A stretch of 64,000 nt of DNA from Gangjinia marincola (GCF_039523415.1 NZ_BAAAFG010000002.1:248001-312000), one strand, 5' to 3'; shown: positions 15,272-24,052, numbered from the stretch's first letter. Made by a program: numbers and translations. The notes: generated by a model not told the origin, from the sequence alone.

Positions 15272-16345
15272 TTACACATCAAAATCAACCACCACCTTAT
15301 CAGTTAGTGGCACTGCCTGGCAAGAAAGCACCAATCCCTTGGCGACCTCATCTTCTTCAAGCGCGTAATTGATTTTCATCTCAACTTTTCCATCTACAAC
15401 CTTACACTTGCAGGTGCTGCAAACCCCACCTTTACAGGCAAACGGTAAATCTGCACCGGCAGAGAGTGCGCCATCGAGAATATTATCATGTTCATTGGCC
15501 ATGACAAAATGGAATTGCTTTCCTCCATCAATGATGGTTACATCAGTTCCCTCTACACGACTTTGAGCTAGTTTTTTTACTCTTTCTTTATCTTCTTTTG
15601 ATAAACCGGTCACAAACAACTCGTAGTGGATGTGATTTTTATCTAATCCTGCCTTTTGCAATTCATCCCTGATGAGAAAAATCATCTCCTCTGGACCACA
15701 GATAAAACATTCGTCCACGGTGTCTACATCAATAATATGCTGGGTTAAGAATGCCAGTTTTTCTGCGGAAAAGCGTCCATTTAAAAATTCTATATCTCGC
15801 TCCTCTTGGGTGAGAAAATAAAATACTTCAAACCTACCAAAGAACTGATTCCTAAGCTGTTCAATCTCTTCTTTAAAGATAATGGATTTTGCCGTACGAT
15901 TAACGTAAAACAACTTAAAAGTGGACTTGGGCTCTAGTGCCAAATGGGTTTTGATAATCGACAGAATGGGCGTAATCCCACTACCGGCGGCAAATACGAT
16001 ATAGTTTTTAGCATTTTCTTGATGAACGGCTGTGTTGAATTTACCACTTGGTGGCATGACCCCTAAGGTATCCCCAGCACTCAACTTGTTATTTACAAAA
16101 GTTGAAAATTTACCCCCTGGAATTTCTTTCACCGCTACTCTCCATAAATCATCCACCGGACTTGAACACAAGGAGTACGATCTTCTTACTTCTTCTCCAT
16201 CAATCTGCGCCTTGAGCGTTAAATGCTGTCCCTGCTCAAAGGCAAAATTCTCTTTTAATTCCTGCGGAATATCAAACGTGACCACGGCACAATCTGCTGT
16301 TTCTTTATACACATCTTTTACTTGTATGTCATGAAATTTAGCCAT
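15272..16345 (-). CDS. paaE: Phenylacetyl-CoA epoxidase reductase subunit PaaE
   Basis: Passes electrons from NAD(P)H through FAD and a 2Fe-2S cluster to the PaaA di-iron site. N-terminal flavin domain with RRSYSLCSSP, then a nucleotide-binding domain with GSGITPILSI, and a C-terminal plant-type ferredoxin domain with the four cluster cysteines in CKGGVCSTCKCKV and LSCQ. I chose ATG at 16345 because MAKFHDIQVKDVY aligns with the E. coli PaaE start and the -7 promoter element ends 20 bases before it; an ATG at 16396 would lie upstream of the promoter element. First gene of the paa cluster, with a 225-bp gap to paaA holding a structured repeat. Confidence 0.93.
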   Translation of the reverse strand: MAKFHDIQVKDVYKETADCAVVTFDIPQELKENFAFEQGQHLTLKAQIDGEEVRRSYSLCSSPVDDLWRVAVKEIPGGKFSTFVNNKLSAGDTLGVMPPSGKFNTAVHQENAKNYIVFAAGSGITPILSIIKTHLALEPKSTFKLFYVNRTAKSIIFKEEIEQLRNQFFGRFEVFYFLTQEERDIEFLNGRFSAEKLAFLTQHIIDVDTVDECFICGPEEMIFLIRDELQKAGLDKNHIHYELFVTGLSKEDKERVKKLAQSRVEGTDVTIIDGGKQFHFVMANEHDNILDGALSAGADLPFACKGGVCSTCKCKVVDGKVEMKINYALEEDEVAKGLVLSCQAVPLTDKVVVDFDV

Positions 16346-16365
16346 GTACGATATCGTTTGAGCAA

Positions 16366-16396
16366 CAAAACTAACGCTTGTTAGTTTAATGTTCAA
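16366..16396 (-). promoter_or_regulatory. Predicted paaE promoter with embedded TetR-type operator
   Basis: On the minus strand TTG (16394-16396) and TAGTTTTG (16366-16373) are separated by 20 bp, matching the Bacteroidota consensus TTG-N~19-TAnnTTTG. A perfect inverted repeat, AAACTAAC-GCTT-GTTAGTTT (16368-16387), lies between and overlapping the -7 element. The ATG follows 20 bp after the -7 element. Binding by the adjacent TetR-family protein would block RNA polymerase directly; the CoA thioester as inducer is an inference from the pathway. Confidence 0.75.
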
Positions 16397-16401
16397 ATTT
16401 T

Positions 16402-16986
16402 TTACGTTAAATTTCGTCTCACCAGCCCATAGAGCAGCGTATCGACCATTTGTTCTTTAAGAATTTCTGCCTTAATTTTCTCCTTTTTTGGATACCACAA
16501 ATACAATGTTCGCAGCGTTGATAAAATGGAGAACAGCATGATCTCCTCGTTGTAGTGCTGTATAGAACCTTCTTCTATTCCTTTTTTAATGATCGTTTTA
16601 AAATTATCTTCATAGCGTTGGCGCATCATCAAATAATCCTCTAGCTCCTGATTTTCAAGATGCATCCAATCATTATTTAATGACGCCAACACATCGGTAT
16701 AGGATAGGGTAATGTCAATATGAAATTCTATTACCTCTTCCAGCTTTTCTAGCGCAGGGTTTTCTTTACAGTCAATTTTATCCATTCCCTCTGTAAAGCG
16801 CTGGGCAACTTCTAGAATTAATTCTGACAGAATTTGCTGCTTTGAATCTATATGATTGTATAAACTGGCTGCTTTAATATCCATCTCTTTGGCCAGGTCA
16901 CGCATAGTAACGGCGTTATAGCCTTTTTCTTTAAAAAGACCTGCTGCTGTTTTGAGAATTTCTTTTTTGCGAATTTTCTTTTTCAT
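16402..16986 (-). CDS. TetR/AcrR-family transcriptional regulator of the paa cluster
   Basis: A 194-residue repressor-type regulator. The N-terminal helix-turn-helix is clear: ILKTAAGLFKEKGYNAVTMRDLAKEMDIKAASLYNHIDSKQQIL. The C-terminal part is helical and should hold the ligand and dimer interface. It lies immediately upstream of paaE on the same strand, 56 bp away, and that gap carries a perfect palindrome typical of TetR operators. I infer that it represses the paa genes and is released by an aromatic CoA thioester; functionally it would parallel PaaR/PaaX though it is not PaaX-like. Only 23 bp separate it from the upstream DUF4230 gene, so it is probably transcribed with that gene and not autoregulated by the same site. 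Confidence 0.88.
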   Translation of the reverse strand: MKKKIRKKEILKTAAGLFKEKGYNAVTMRDLAKEMDIKAASLYNHIDSKQQILSELILEVAQRFTEGMDKIDCKENPALEKLEEVIEFHIDITLSYTDVLASLNNDWMHLENQELEDYLMMRQRYEDNFKTIIKKGIEEGSIQHYNEEIMLFSILSTLRTLYLWYPKKEKIKAEILKEQMVDTLLYGLVRRNLT

Positions 16987-17009
16987 TGAGCGTATTGGCG
17001 CTTGATGGA

Positions 17010-17615
17010 TTAGAGCTTTATCTCTTCGAGGTTTTGAATAGGTTGTTGTTTATACACTAAGGTCCACCCCATCGTATTGGTAAGTAAATAAATTTTTTGT
17101 AATTCTGAAATCAATCTGTTTTCTGCATTAGAGATAATGCTTGATTGCTCTATTTTATTTTCAAGACGGGCTTCGACTTTCTTTTTGATTGTATTGTAAT
17201 CTGAAGCTTCAAACGGATTTAAATAATCCTGCTTGACATCGTAATAATTAAAATCTGGATTGATGTCTAGTTCTTTTTCTGGAATGTAAAGAATCCTCAA
17301 CGTTTTGTTTTCTTCATCAACAATAGTCTGAATCTTACTCAAGTCATAACTTACTGTAACTTTTGCATTGACGACAACAAGTGCTTTTTTATCGGCATGA
17401 ATGTATCTACCGAATAACTCTTTGGAGTTTTTATAGGTAAAGACTTCAGAAAAATACCCTTCGGTCACAATGAGTTTACCTACATTTTTGATTTGTTCCT
17501 GGATAAGCACCGAAGATTCTTCTAACTGTTCCCGATCATCTTTTTGCTGTTCGCAATATCGAAGTCCAAACACAATGATTAAGGCTAATACGGCACCGAA
17601 TAATATGTTTCTCAT
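17010..17615 (-). CDS. DUF4230 family protein with one N-terminal membrane anchor
   Basis: A 201-residue protein of the DUF4230 family, function unknown. A hydrophobic stretch (NILFGAVLALIIVFGLRY) near the start predicts a membrane anchor with the rest outside the cytoplasm. The folded part carries typical beta-rich sequence (KLIVTEGYFSEVFTYK, ALVVVNAKVTVSYDLSKI). It directly precedes the tetR gene with a 23-bp gap, so both probably share a transcript. No metabolic link to phenylacetate is visible. Confidence 0.82.
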   Translation of the reverse strand: MRNILFGAVLALIIVFGLRYCEQQKDDREQLEESSVLIQEQIKNVGKLIVTEGYFSEVFTYKNSKELFGRYIHADKKALVVVNAKVTVSYDLSKIQTIVDEENKTLRILYIPEKELDINPDFNYYDVKQDYLNPFEASDYNTIKKKVEARLENKIEQSSIISNAENRLISELQKIYLLTNTMGWTLVYKQQPIQNLEEIKL

Positions 17616-17628
17616 GTCCTCCCCTTAT

Positions 17629-17660
17629 CCCTGTCTACTTCGACTAGCTCAGTATGGCAG
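17629..17660. repeat. Diverged TTCGACT-GCTCAG interspersed repeat
   Basis: CCCTGTCTACTTCGACTAGC then TCAGTATGGCAG; clearly related to the copy at 13569-13599. It occupies the gap between the DUF4230 gene and the OmpA-family gene. Confidence 0.5.
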
Positions 17661-17679
17661 GTGTTTTTTTATATTTAGT

Positions 17680-19704
17680 TTACAAGATAGTAAATTCTAC
17701 TCTTCGGTTTTCTTGTTTGCCTTCTTCGGTATCATTTGTGGTAACCGGTTTTGCTTCGCCGTATCCTCGTGCTATGATTCGGCTGGTATCAATTCCCTTT
17801 TCCACTAAATAATTTACCACTGCTTGGGCGCGGTTTTGAGAAAGTTCCAAATTATACTCTCCGTTCCCTACATCATCTGTATGTCCGGAAATTTCTATGG
17901 AAACTTCCTTCTGCTTAGTTAAAAAGGTCACTAATCGATCCAACTCTGGGTATGACTCTGACAACAATTCATACTTTGCTGTTTCAAAGAAAATATTATT
18001 CATTCTAAAGGTTTCCCCTTTTTCAATGGGTGCCAAATACAAATCGTTAACTACTTCTTTATAATCACTCACTTGGGTTAAATCAAGGTTTTTACTAATG
18101 GGGTAGAATCCCGAAACATTAGCACGATATCCATAATTTTCTCCATACGGCAAGATCACTTTATAAACACCATTTTTAGGATCTGAAGCCGCCACACCCT
18201 CAACCTGCCCGTTTTTAAGTAGTTCGTAAACCACCTCTGCACCTATGGGCTCATTGGTCTTTTGATTTAATACTCTACCTGTGACTAACACTACTGGGTT
18301 TGGTTTCACTTCACTAGTCAACTTAATCTGAGCAATGTCTGCCTTGCCGTAGGTATCTGTCGTGGTGACCAAATAGCCATAATCTCCTTTGGCCGAAAGA
18401 CTAAAATCTGCATCGTAACCCGGGGTGTTAATGGGTGCGCCTAAATTCACCGGAGTACTCCAATTGGTCCACGTATCATCTAAACGTTTCGTGACGAAAA
18501 TGTCATTGCTCCCTCTACCGCCGTGACCATTTGATGAAAAGTAAAGCGTTTTATTATCTGAAGCTAAAAAAGGAGTTACCTCATTGGCATCTGTATTGAT
18601 TGTGTTCCCCATATAAATGGGTCTGCCGTATTTATCTTCTTTCTCTTGAAAAGAAACGTACAAATCTAAGTGCTTACCAGACTTGGGATTTATCGCCATA
18701 AGCAGGTATTTTTTATTCTGTGACATAAACATGGATACCTGTCGCACCTTAGTATAATATTTTTTGATCTCTATATTTTTGGGCACAGACCAGCCTGAAG
18801 CCGTTTTAGTACTGTATGAAATGCCCGCGCCGCTGGGTCGACCATACTTATCGTAATGACCGTACAAATAAATTGTTTGTTCATCTGGTGAGATGCTTAC
18901 CGGAAAGTTATACACCTCATTATTGATGGGCTCTCCCATATTTTGAGCTTGCTGCCACTCGCCTGTACTATTTTGAGTACTTACCCAGATATCCTGATCA
19001 TCTTTATTTTTCCTAATCCCTACATTTTGAGGGTGCGAATCGCGTACAAAATAAATGGTTTTACCATCGGCCGAAATGTGCGGTGCCAGATCGTCCACTC
19101 CATCGTTTATTTGACTACCTAAATTTTGCAGATATACCGGCAATTCAATGTCATTCACTGATTCTATGATTCCTATTCCATCAATGGTATTTATTGCAGT
19201 ATCAAATCCTGTATTAGCTTCAATACTCACTGCACTTACATTGTAATTAGTGAATGGCAGATCTATTTGCAATAAACGTCGTGGTTGATTTACTTTTTTT
19301 GCCTTTTCCGCATATACCTCATACGCTTTATCTGCTTCATCATATACCGTGACTTTGGTAATGCTACCGGGGGCATGACTTTCTGCAATAAAAATCTTAT
19401 TAATTTTTTGCGGACTGCAAAAGCCGACTTTTACTCTCGAAAATGGTACCTCTTGTGTAAACCCTTCTTTAAAGCCTAAATGAAAGGATTGATCAGAGAG
19501 TCCCGCTTTAGACATCATAACATCTGGAGTCCCCGTTGCTTTTAGCGGGGTTTTAGCCTCTCGGGTGTAGGCTTGACTGGAAGAAATCACCTTACAAGCC
19601 CACTGAATATCGTCGTAGGTTTTAGATTGCGCATTAGCAATGATACCGGTGAACAGTAAAAAAAAAAGGCTCTTTTTCACGATTAATACATTTGGGTAAA
19701 CCAA
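17680..19704 (-). CDS. OmpA-family protein with WD40-like (PD40) repeats
   Basis: Exported outer-membrane/peptidoglycan-linked protein of 674 residues. A signal peptide (VKKSLFFLLFTGIIANAQ) is followed by a beta-propeller-like region of PD40 repeats, with the motif ISADGKTIYFVRD and later FSLSAKGDYGYLVTTT. A carboxypeptidase-regulatory-like segment (GRVLNQKTNEPIGAEVVYEL) comes next, and the C-terminus is an OmpA-like peptidoglycan-binding domain with ISGHTDDVGNGEYNLELSQNRA and NRRVEFTIL. This architecture is very common in Bacteroidota. The gene follows the GSCFA gene by only 9 bp, suggesting an operon. The start at 19704 is a guess; a GTG or TTG inside the leader could also serve. Confidence 0.85.
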   Translation of the reverse strand: MVYPNVLIVKKSLFFLLFTGIIANAQSKTYDDIQWACKVISSSQAYTREAKTPLKATGTPDVMMSKAGLSDQSFHLGFKEGFTQEVPFSRVKVGFCSPQKINKIFIAESHAPGSITKVTVYDEADKAYEVYAEKAKKVNQPRRLLQIDLPFTNYNVSAVSIEANTGFDTAINTIDGIGIIESVNDIELPVYLQNLGSQINDGVDDLAPHISADGKTIYFVRDSHPQNVGIRKNKDDQDIWVSTQNSTGEWQQAQNMGEPINNEVYNFPVSISPDEQTIYLYGHYDKYGRPSGAGISYSTKTASGWSVPKNIEIKKYYTKVRQVSMFMSQNKKYLLMAINPKSGKHLDLYVSFQEKEDKYGRPIYMGNTINTDANEVTPFLASDNKTLYFSSNGHGGRGSNDIFVTKRLDDTWTNWSTPVNLGAPINTPGYDADFSLSAKGDYGYLVTTTDTYGKADIAQIKLTSEVKPNPVVLVTGRVLNQKTNEPIGAEVVYELLKNGQVEGVAASDPKNGVYKVILPYGENYGYRANVSGFYPISKNLDLTQVSDYKEVVNDLYLAPIEKGETFRMNNIFFETAKYELLSESYPELDRLVTFLTKQKEVSIEISGHTDDVGNGEYNLELSQNRAQAVVNYLVEKGIDTSRIIARGYGEAKPVTTNDTEEGKQENRRVEFTIL

Positions 19705-19713
19705 AGATAAGGT

Positions 19714-20661
19714 TTAAAATGAGATCTGTGGAACCTCCTTTTGAAGCGTGCTTATCTTCTCGTTAAGCTGAGCTAAAAAGCGTTGATTAGCTTCGCTATT
19801 TTCATTAAAAGGTCGATGCGCTAATCCCTTTTGTATGTCCAACACCTTGCTCATAGTTTTATAGGCCAAAGGCGCTATACAAGCTTCTTTAAAACGCTCA
19901 AAAATATAGTCAATTGCCGTTAAGTTGGGATGAATCATATCATCTTGATAAAACCGATAATCGCGTAACTCATCCATCATAATCTCATATGCCGGAAGGT
20001 AGCCTATACGCGGCTCCTTTTCTCTTGCCTGATGAATCCCGGCAATTAAATGTGCCTTGCTAAGCGTGTTTTGGACAACACCATCTTTTAGGTGTCGCAC
20101 CGGTGAAACGGTAAAACTGACTTCTGCTGATGGATTGAGGTCTTTTAGCAAAGTCACAATCTCTAGAGTCGTTTGTGTTACCTCCTCTACGGAGTATAAT
20201 TCTTTGGCAAAATTTTTCTGCGGAAGCTTATGGCAATTGGCAACAATCTGATCTTTTTCCAGGTGTTTATATCCCCATGCGGTACCATAAGTGATAAAAA
20301 CATGAGTCGCCGACTGAAGTTTATGCCTAAGTACATCCAACTCATGATTTAAATACGTGATTAGCGCTTTCTGTGAGCCTTGGTTCAAGGATGAGTGCAC
20401 CTCCAACGAATGCCATTGTTCCAGATGCTCAAAACAATCTTGGTTAAAAAAATACAATTGATTTACAGCCCGCGTGACAAGGTGTTCTAATGGCTTTGGA
20501 TGAAATACAACACCAAAAGGATTGATCAGCGTAGGGATTTTATGATATCTAAGTTTGTTACCTATATGTTCAGAAAAACAAGAACCTATAAAAAGGCATT
20601 TAGACTCATAGTCAATTTTAATTGACAGATCAGGGATTGGAACGGGGGTTTGTAGTATCAT
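19714..20661 (-). CDS. GSCFA domain protein
   Basis: A 315-residue GSCFA-domain protein, recognised by GSCFSEHIGNKL, which gives the family its name, and the downstream motifs THVFITYGTAWGY and SFTVSPVRHLKDG. The family is related to SGNH hydrolases, and no substrate has been shown. Here the DMIHPNLTAIDYIFERF motif is consistent with a catalytic Asp-His pair. It sits 9 bp upstream of the OmpA-family gene. Its ATG at 20661 is only two bases from the inverted repeat that bounds the GxxExxY cassette. Confidence 0.9.
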   Translation of the reverse strand: MILQTPVPIPDLSIKIDYESKCLFIGSCFSEHIGNKLRYHKIPTLINPFGVVFHPKPLEHLVTRAVNQLYFFNQDCFEHLEQWHSLEVHSSLNQGSQKALITYLNHELDVLRHKLQSATHVFITYGTAWGYKHLEKDQIVANCHKLPQKNFAKELYSVEEVTQTTLEIVTLLKDLNPSAEVSFTVSPVRHLKDGVVQNTLSKAHLIAGIHQAREKEPRIGYLPAYEIMMDELRDYRFYQDDMIHPNLTAIDYIFERFKEACIAPLAYKTMSKVLDIQKGLAHRPFNENSEANQRFLAQLNEKISTLQKEVPQISF

Positions 20662-20663
20662 CT

Positions 20664-20683
20664 CGCAAAGTCGCTAAGGCGCA
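20664..20683 (+). repeat. Left arm of a 20-bp inverted repeat enclosing the GxxExxY gene
   Basis: CGCAAAGTCGCTAAGGCGCA, the exact reverse complement of 21334-21353. It lies between the GSCFA start codon and the GxxExxY gene. Confidence 0.85.
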
Positions 20684-20944
20684 AAGTATTATTTTAAAAT
20701 AATTCCATAGATTATTATTCAACCTCCCAACCAGTAAAAAAGGCTGAGAAATAACACAGTATTACTCCTATTTCTGTTAATTATAAGATAGATTTTTCTA
20801 GAATTTATATTTTCTTTTTTTCTAAAAATTTAATGAATGTGTCAACTAACGTGACCACTATAAATCTATTCCACAGAAAAACAAAAAGTAAAATACATAA
20901 TACTTGCAAAAGTTTAGCTATCATGAATTCATTCTTGATAACTA

Positions 20945-21328
20945 TTATAAACCATTAACGATTCTCTTAATCCCATTTTTAATCAGAGATTCATTGAAGT
21001 TAATCAATAATCCCAATTTTAACCCTGTTAGTTTCAAGTATGTTAGTAATTGTTTTGAATGCACAGGTAGAACATGCTCAACAGATTTAATTTCTATAAT
21101 GACTTTATCATTCACTATCAAATCTGTTCTAAATCCAACATCCATTTTAAGATCCTTCCAAATTACAGGAAGCGGAGATTGTCTTTTAACATTATATCCC
21201 AATTCGTCAAGTTCATAAAATAGTACCGATTCATATACTGACTCAAAAAGACCTGCACCCAATTTCGTGTGAATGTCGTAACAAGAATTCACAATTACTC
21301 TGGCAAGTTCATTTTCAGTCATATACAT
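20945..21328 (-). CDS. GxxExxY family protein
   Basis: A 127-residue protein of the GxxExxY family, named for GAGLFESVYE which is seen here at about residues 24-33. The rest also fits: RTDLIVNDKVIIEIKSVE looks like a restriction-endonuclease-like core (Asp ... Glu-x-Lys), so a nuclease fold is plausible. Function is unknown. The gene and a 260-bp AT-rich leader are bounded by perfect 20-bp inverted repeats. The cassette lies exactly between the GSCFA start and the alaS stop codon, suggesting a mobile or repeat-associated insertion. MTEN two codons in is an alternative start. Confidence 0.9.
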   Translation of the reverse strand: MYMTENELARVIVNSCYDIHTKLGAGLFESVYESVLFYELDELGYNVKRQSPLPVIWKDLKMDVGFRTDLIVNDKVIIEIKSVEHVLPVHSKQLLTYLKLTGLKLGLLINFNESLIKNGIKRIVNGL

Positions 21329-21333
21329 CTCTC

Positions 21334-21353
21334 TGCGCCTTAGCGACTTTGCG
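21334..21353 (-). repeat. Right arm of the 20-bp inverted repeat enclosing the GxxExxY gene
   Basis: TGCGCCTTAGCGACTTTGCG, a perfect inverted copy of 20664-20683, ending two bases before the stop codon of alaS. It resembles a GCGCCTTAGCGACTTTGCG intergenic repeat often seen beside GxxExxY genes (recollection). Confidence 0.85.
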
Positions 21354-21355
21354 TG

Positions 21356-23992
21356 CTAATTAATATAGGTTTCGGCTTTATCCAATGCCTCCTGCAAACC
21401 AGCCGGGTTTTTACCTCCTGCAGTTGCGAAAAAAGGTTGTCCGCCGCCGCCGCCCTGAATGTACTTCCCTAATTCCCGCACAATTTGCCCGGCATTTAAA
21501 TTCTTTTCGTTGACCAGGTTTTTAGAGATATAACAAGAAAGAATTGCCTTGCCGTCTTTTTTGCTTCCCAACACCAAAAATAGATTCTCAACTTCTCCAC
21601 CCAGTTGAAATGCTACATCCTTGATTGCTGCAGCATCTAAATCGACTTCTTTAGCTAAAAACTGAACGCCATTTTTATCGCTCAATTCACTTTTCAATTC
21701 ACCTTTTATATTGGCTGCTTTATCTTTTAAAAGTTCTTCGATTTGCTTTTTTAAGTGCGAATTTTCAGATTGTAGATCTTCAACAGCCTTTATGGTATCC
21801 TTTGGATTTTTTAAGAGAGATTTTATCTCTTCAAACTGCTCACTTTCTTTTTGAAAATACTCTTTTGCTGCATCCCCGGTGATGGCTTGTATTCGTCTGA
21901 TCCCGGCAGCGACTGCACTTTCTGAAGTGATTTTAAAATGCCAGATTTCTCCGGTATTTTGCACGTGGGTTCCCCCACAGAGCTCCATAGATTTTCCAAA
22001 TTTTATGGTTCGCACAGCATCCCCGTACTTTTCTCCAAATAAAGCAATCGCTCCATCTTTTATCGCCTGATTATAGGGGATAGCGCGTCGTTCTTCTTTT
22101 TGTAACTGCTCTTCTATTCTAGCATTGACAAAATCTTCAACCTGTTGCAATTCTTCATCTGTAACCTTGCTAAAGTTTGAAAAATCAAATCGTAGCGATG
22201 CACTGCGCACCATAGATCCTTTTTGCTCTACATGGGTTCCTAGAATTTTTCTCAGCGCCTGATGCAACAAATGCGTGGCTGTATGGTTACTGGCAGATCG
22301 TTTACGTTGTTTTTCATCCACGATTGCGCTAAAGGTTTGGTCTAATTTTTTTGGTAAGTTTTTAGTGAGATGAACCGTAAGGTTATTTTCTTTCTTTGTA
22401 TCGATGATGTAGACCACATCCCCGCTGGCACCTTCTAAATATCCTTTATCTCCTGTTTGTCCTCCGCTCTCTCCGTAAAATGGGGTGATGTTAAATATCA
22501 ACTGAAAGAGATCACCTTCTTTTTTTGAGGTGACCTTCCGGTAGCGGGTAATTTTCACCGGAGTTTGAAGTGTGTCATATCCTACAAATTCCTGCTCGTT
22601 ATCGTCAACTAGGATGGTCCAATCTTCGGTAGAGGTTTCAGAAGCAGCCCGTGAACGATTTTTTTGTTCCGCAAGAGCGGAATTAAATTCAGCCTCATTG
22701 AGCGTTAGTCCACGTTCACTTAGAATAAGCGCAGTTAAGTCGATGGGGAATCCATAGGTGTCGTATAATTCAAAGGCTTTTTTCCCTGAAATCTCTTTCC
22801 CCTTAGCCGAAGAAATAACATTTTCTAATAAGATCAATCCTTGATCCAAGGTGCGTAAAAAGGACTGTTCTTCTTCTTTGATCACATTTTGAATAAGGTG
22901 CTTTTGAGCTTTAAGCTCTGGAAAAGCCTCTCCCATTTCCTGACTCATGGTTTCAACCAATTTGAAAATAAACGGCTCCTGAGTATTTAGAAAGGTAAAA
23001 CCATACCGTATCGCGCGGCGTAGTATCCTTCTAATCACGTAACCGGCGCCGGTATTACTGGGCAGCTGACCATCTGCTATCGAAAAGGCTACTGCTCTCA
23101 CATGATCTGCCACCACGCGAATGGCAATATCTGTCTCCTCATTTTTACCGTAGGTTGATTTGGTAATGGTTTCTATCTCCCTTATGTAAGGCTTGAATAC
23201 ATCTGTGTCATAATTAGATTGAACGCCTTGCAAGACCATGCAAAGTCGCTCAAACCCCATCCCGGTATCTACGTGTTTTGCCGGTAGTTTTTCTAGTGAA
23301 CCGTTTGCTTTTCGGTTAAACTGCATAAAAACCAGGTTCCAGATTTCGACCACTTGGGGATGATCCATGTTGACCAAGTCTTTACCCGGTGTTTTAGCTT
23401 TTTCGGCGTCAGACCGAATATCGACATGAATTTCAGAACAGGGGCCACAAGGTCCTTGATCGCCCATTTCCCAAAAGTTATCCTTTTTATTGCCCATGAT
23501 GATGCGATCTTCAGGAACAATTTTTTTCCACAAATCATAGGCTTCTTGATCCATATCAAGTTGATCTGCATCAGTACTCCCTTCAAAAACGCTCACATAA
23601 AGACTAGCAGAGTCTATTTTAAATACATCAGTCAAAAGCTCCCACGCCCATTGAATCGCTTCTTTTTTGAAATACCCCTTTGATGCGTCGCCCGGGTCTC
23701 CAAAACTCCAATTCCCTAACATCTCGAACATGGTATGATGATAGGTATCTTTTCCTACTTCTTCCAAATCGTTATGTTTCCCACTAACGCGTAAACATTT
23801 TTGAGTGTCAGTTACTCTGGAATGCTTAGGAGTTGCATCACCTAGAAAATATTCTTTAAACTGATTCATGCCTGCGTTGGTAAACATCAAAGTAGGATCA
23901 TCACGCAACACCATAGGTGCAGAATTGACAATTTGATGTGATTTGGAGGCAAAAAATTCTAGAAACGTAGAGCGTATTTTATTGGATTTCAT
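21356..23992 (-). CDS. alaS: Alanyl-tRNA synthetase
   Basis: Charges tRNA-Ala with alanine and edits mischarged serine or glycine. The N-terminal class II domain begins MKSNKIRSTFLEFFASKSHQ and has SAPMVLRDDPTLMFTNAGMNQF. The editing domain carries the metal site HTATHLLHQ and CGGTH. The C-terminal DHHA1 region contains the glycine-rich GGGGGQP. I chose ATG at 23992 because the conserved N-terminus begins there. An imperfect palindrome TTCCGC-AAGA-GCGGAA (22667-22682) lies in the coding sequence without changing the reading frame. The stop codon lies next to the GxxExxY cassette. Confidence 0.97.
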   Translation of the reverse strand: MKSNKIRSTFLEFFASKSHQIVNSAPMVLRDDPTLMFTNAGMNQFKEYFLGDATPKHSRVTDTQKCLRVSGKHNDLEEVGKDTYHHTMFEMLGNWSFGDPGDASKGYFKKEAIQWAWELLTDVFKIDSASLYVSVFEGSTDADQLDMDQEAYDLWKKIVPEDRIIMGNKKDNFWEMGDQGPCGPCSEIHVDIRSDAEKAKTPGKDLVNMDHPQVVEIWNLVFMQFNRKANGSLEKLPAKHVDTGMGFERLCMVLQGVQSNYDTDVFKPYIREIETITKSTYGKNEETDIAIRVVADHVRAVAFSIADGQLPSNTGAGYVIRRILRRAIRYGFTFLNTQEPFIFKLVETMSQEMGEAFPELKAQKHLIQNVIKEEEQSFLRTLDQGLILLENVISSAKGKEISGKKAFELYDTYGFPIDLTALILSERGLTLNEAEFNSALAEQKNRSRAASETSTEDWTILVDDNEQEFVGYDTLQTPVKITRYRKVTSKKEGDLFQLIFNITPFYGESGGQTGDKGYLEGASGDVVYIIDTKKENNLTVHLTKNLPKKLDQTFSAIVDEKQRKRSASNHTATHLLHQALRKILGTHVEQKGSMVRSASLRFDFSNFSKVTDEELQQVEDFVNARIEEQLQKEERRAIPYNQAIKDGAIALFGEKYGDAVRTIKFGKSMELCGGTHVQNTGEIWHFKITSESAVAAGIRRIQAITGDAAKEYFQKESEQFEEIKSLLKNPKDTIKAVEDLQSENSHLKKQIEELLKDKAANIKGELKSELSDKNGVQFLAKEVDLDAAAIKDVAFQLGGEVENLFLVLGSKKDGKAILSCYISKNLVNEKNLNAGQIVRELGKYIQGGGGGQPFFATAGGKNPAGLQEALDKAETYIN
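22667..22682. repeat. TTCCGC-N4-GCGGAA palindrome within alaS coding sequence
   Basis: A six-base stem matching the intergenic palindromes at 4406-4423 and 27835-27850, here encoding part of EFNSALAEQ. It may be a chance palindrome or the trace of an interspersed repeat inside a gene. Confidence 0.4.
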
Positions 23993-24044
23993 GCAATTGA
24001 GTCGAATGTCGTAATTAAGATCACAATGTTTAATAAACAATTTT

Positions 24045-24052
24045 TATATTTG
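24045..24052 (+). promoter_or_regulatory. Candidate -7 element for the M23 peptidase operon
   Basis: TATATTTG matches the Bacteroidota -7 consensus TAnnTTTG, 71 bases before the ATG. No TTG is found at the expected distance upstream, so support rests on this one element. Confidence 0.35.
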
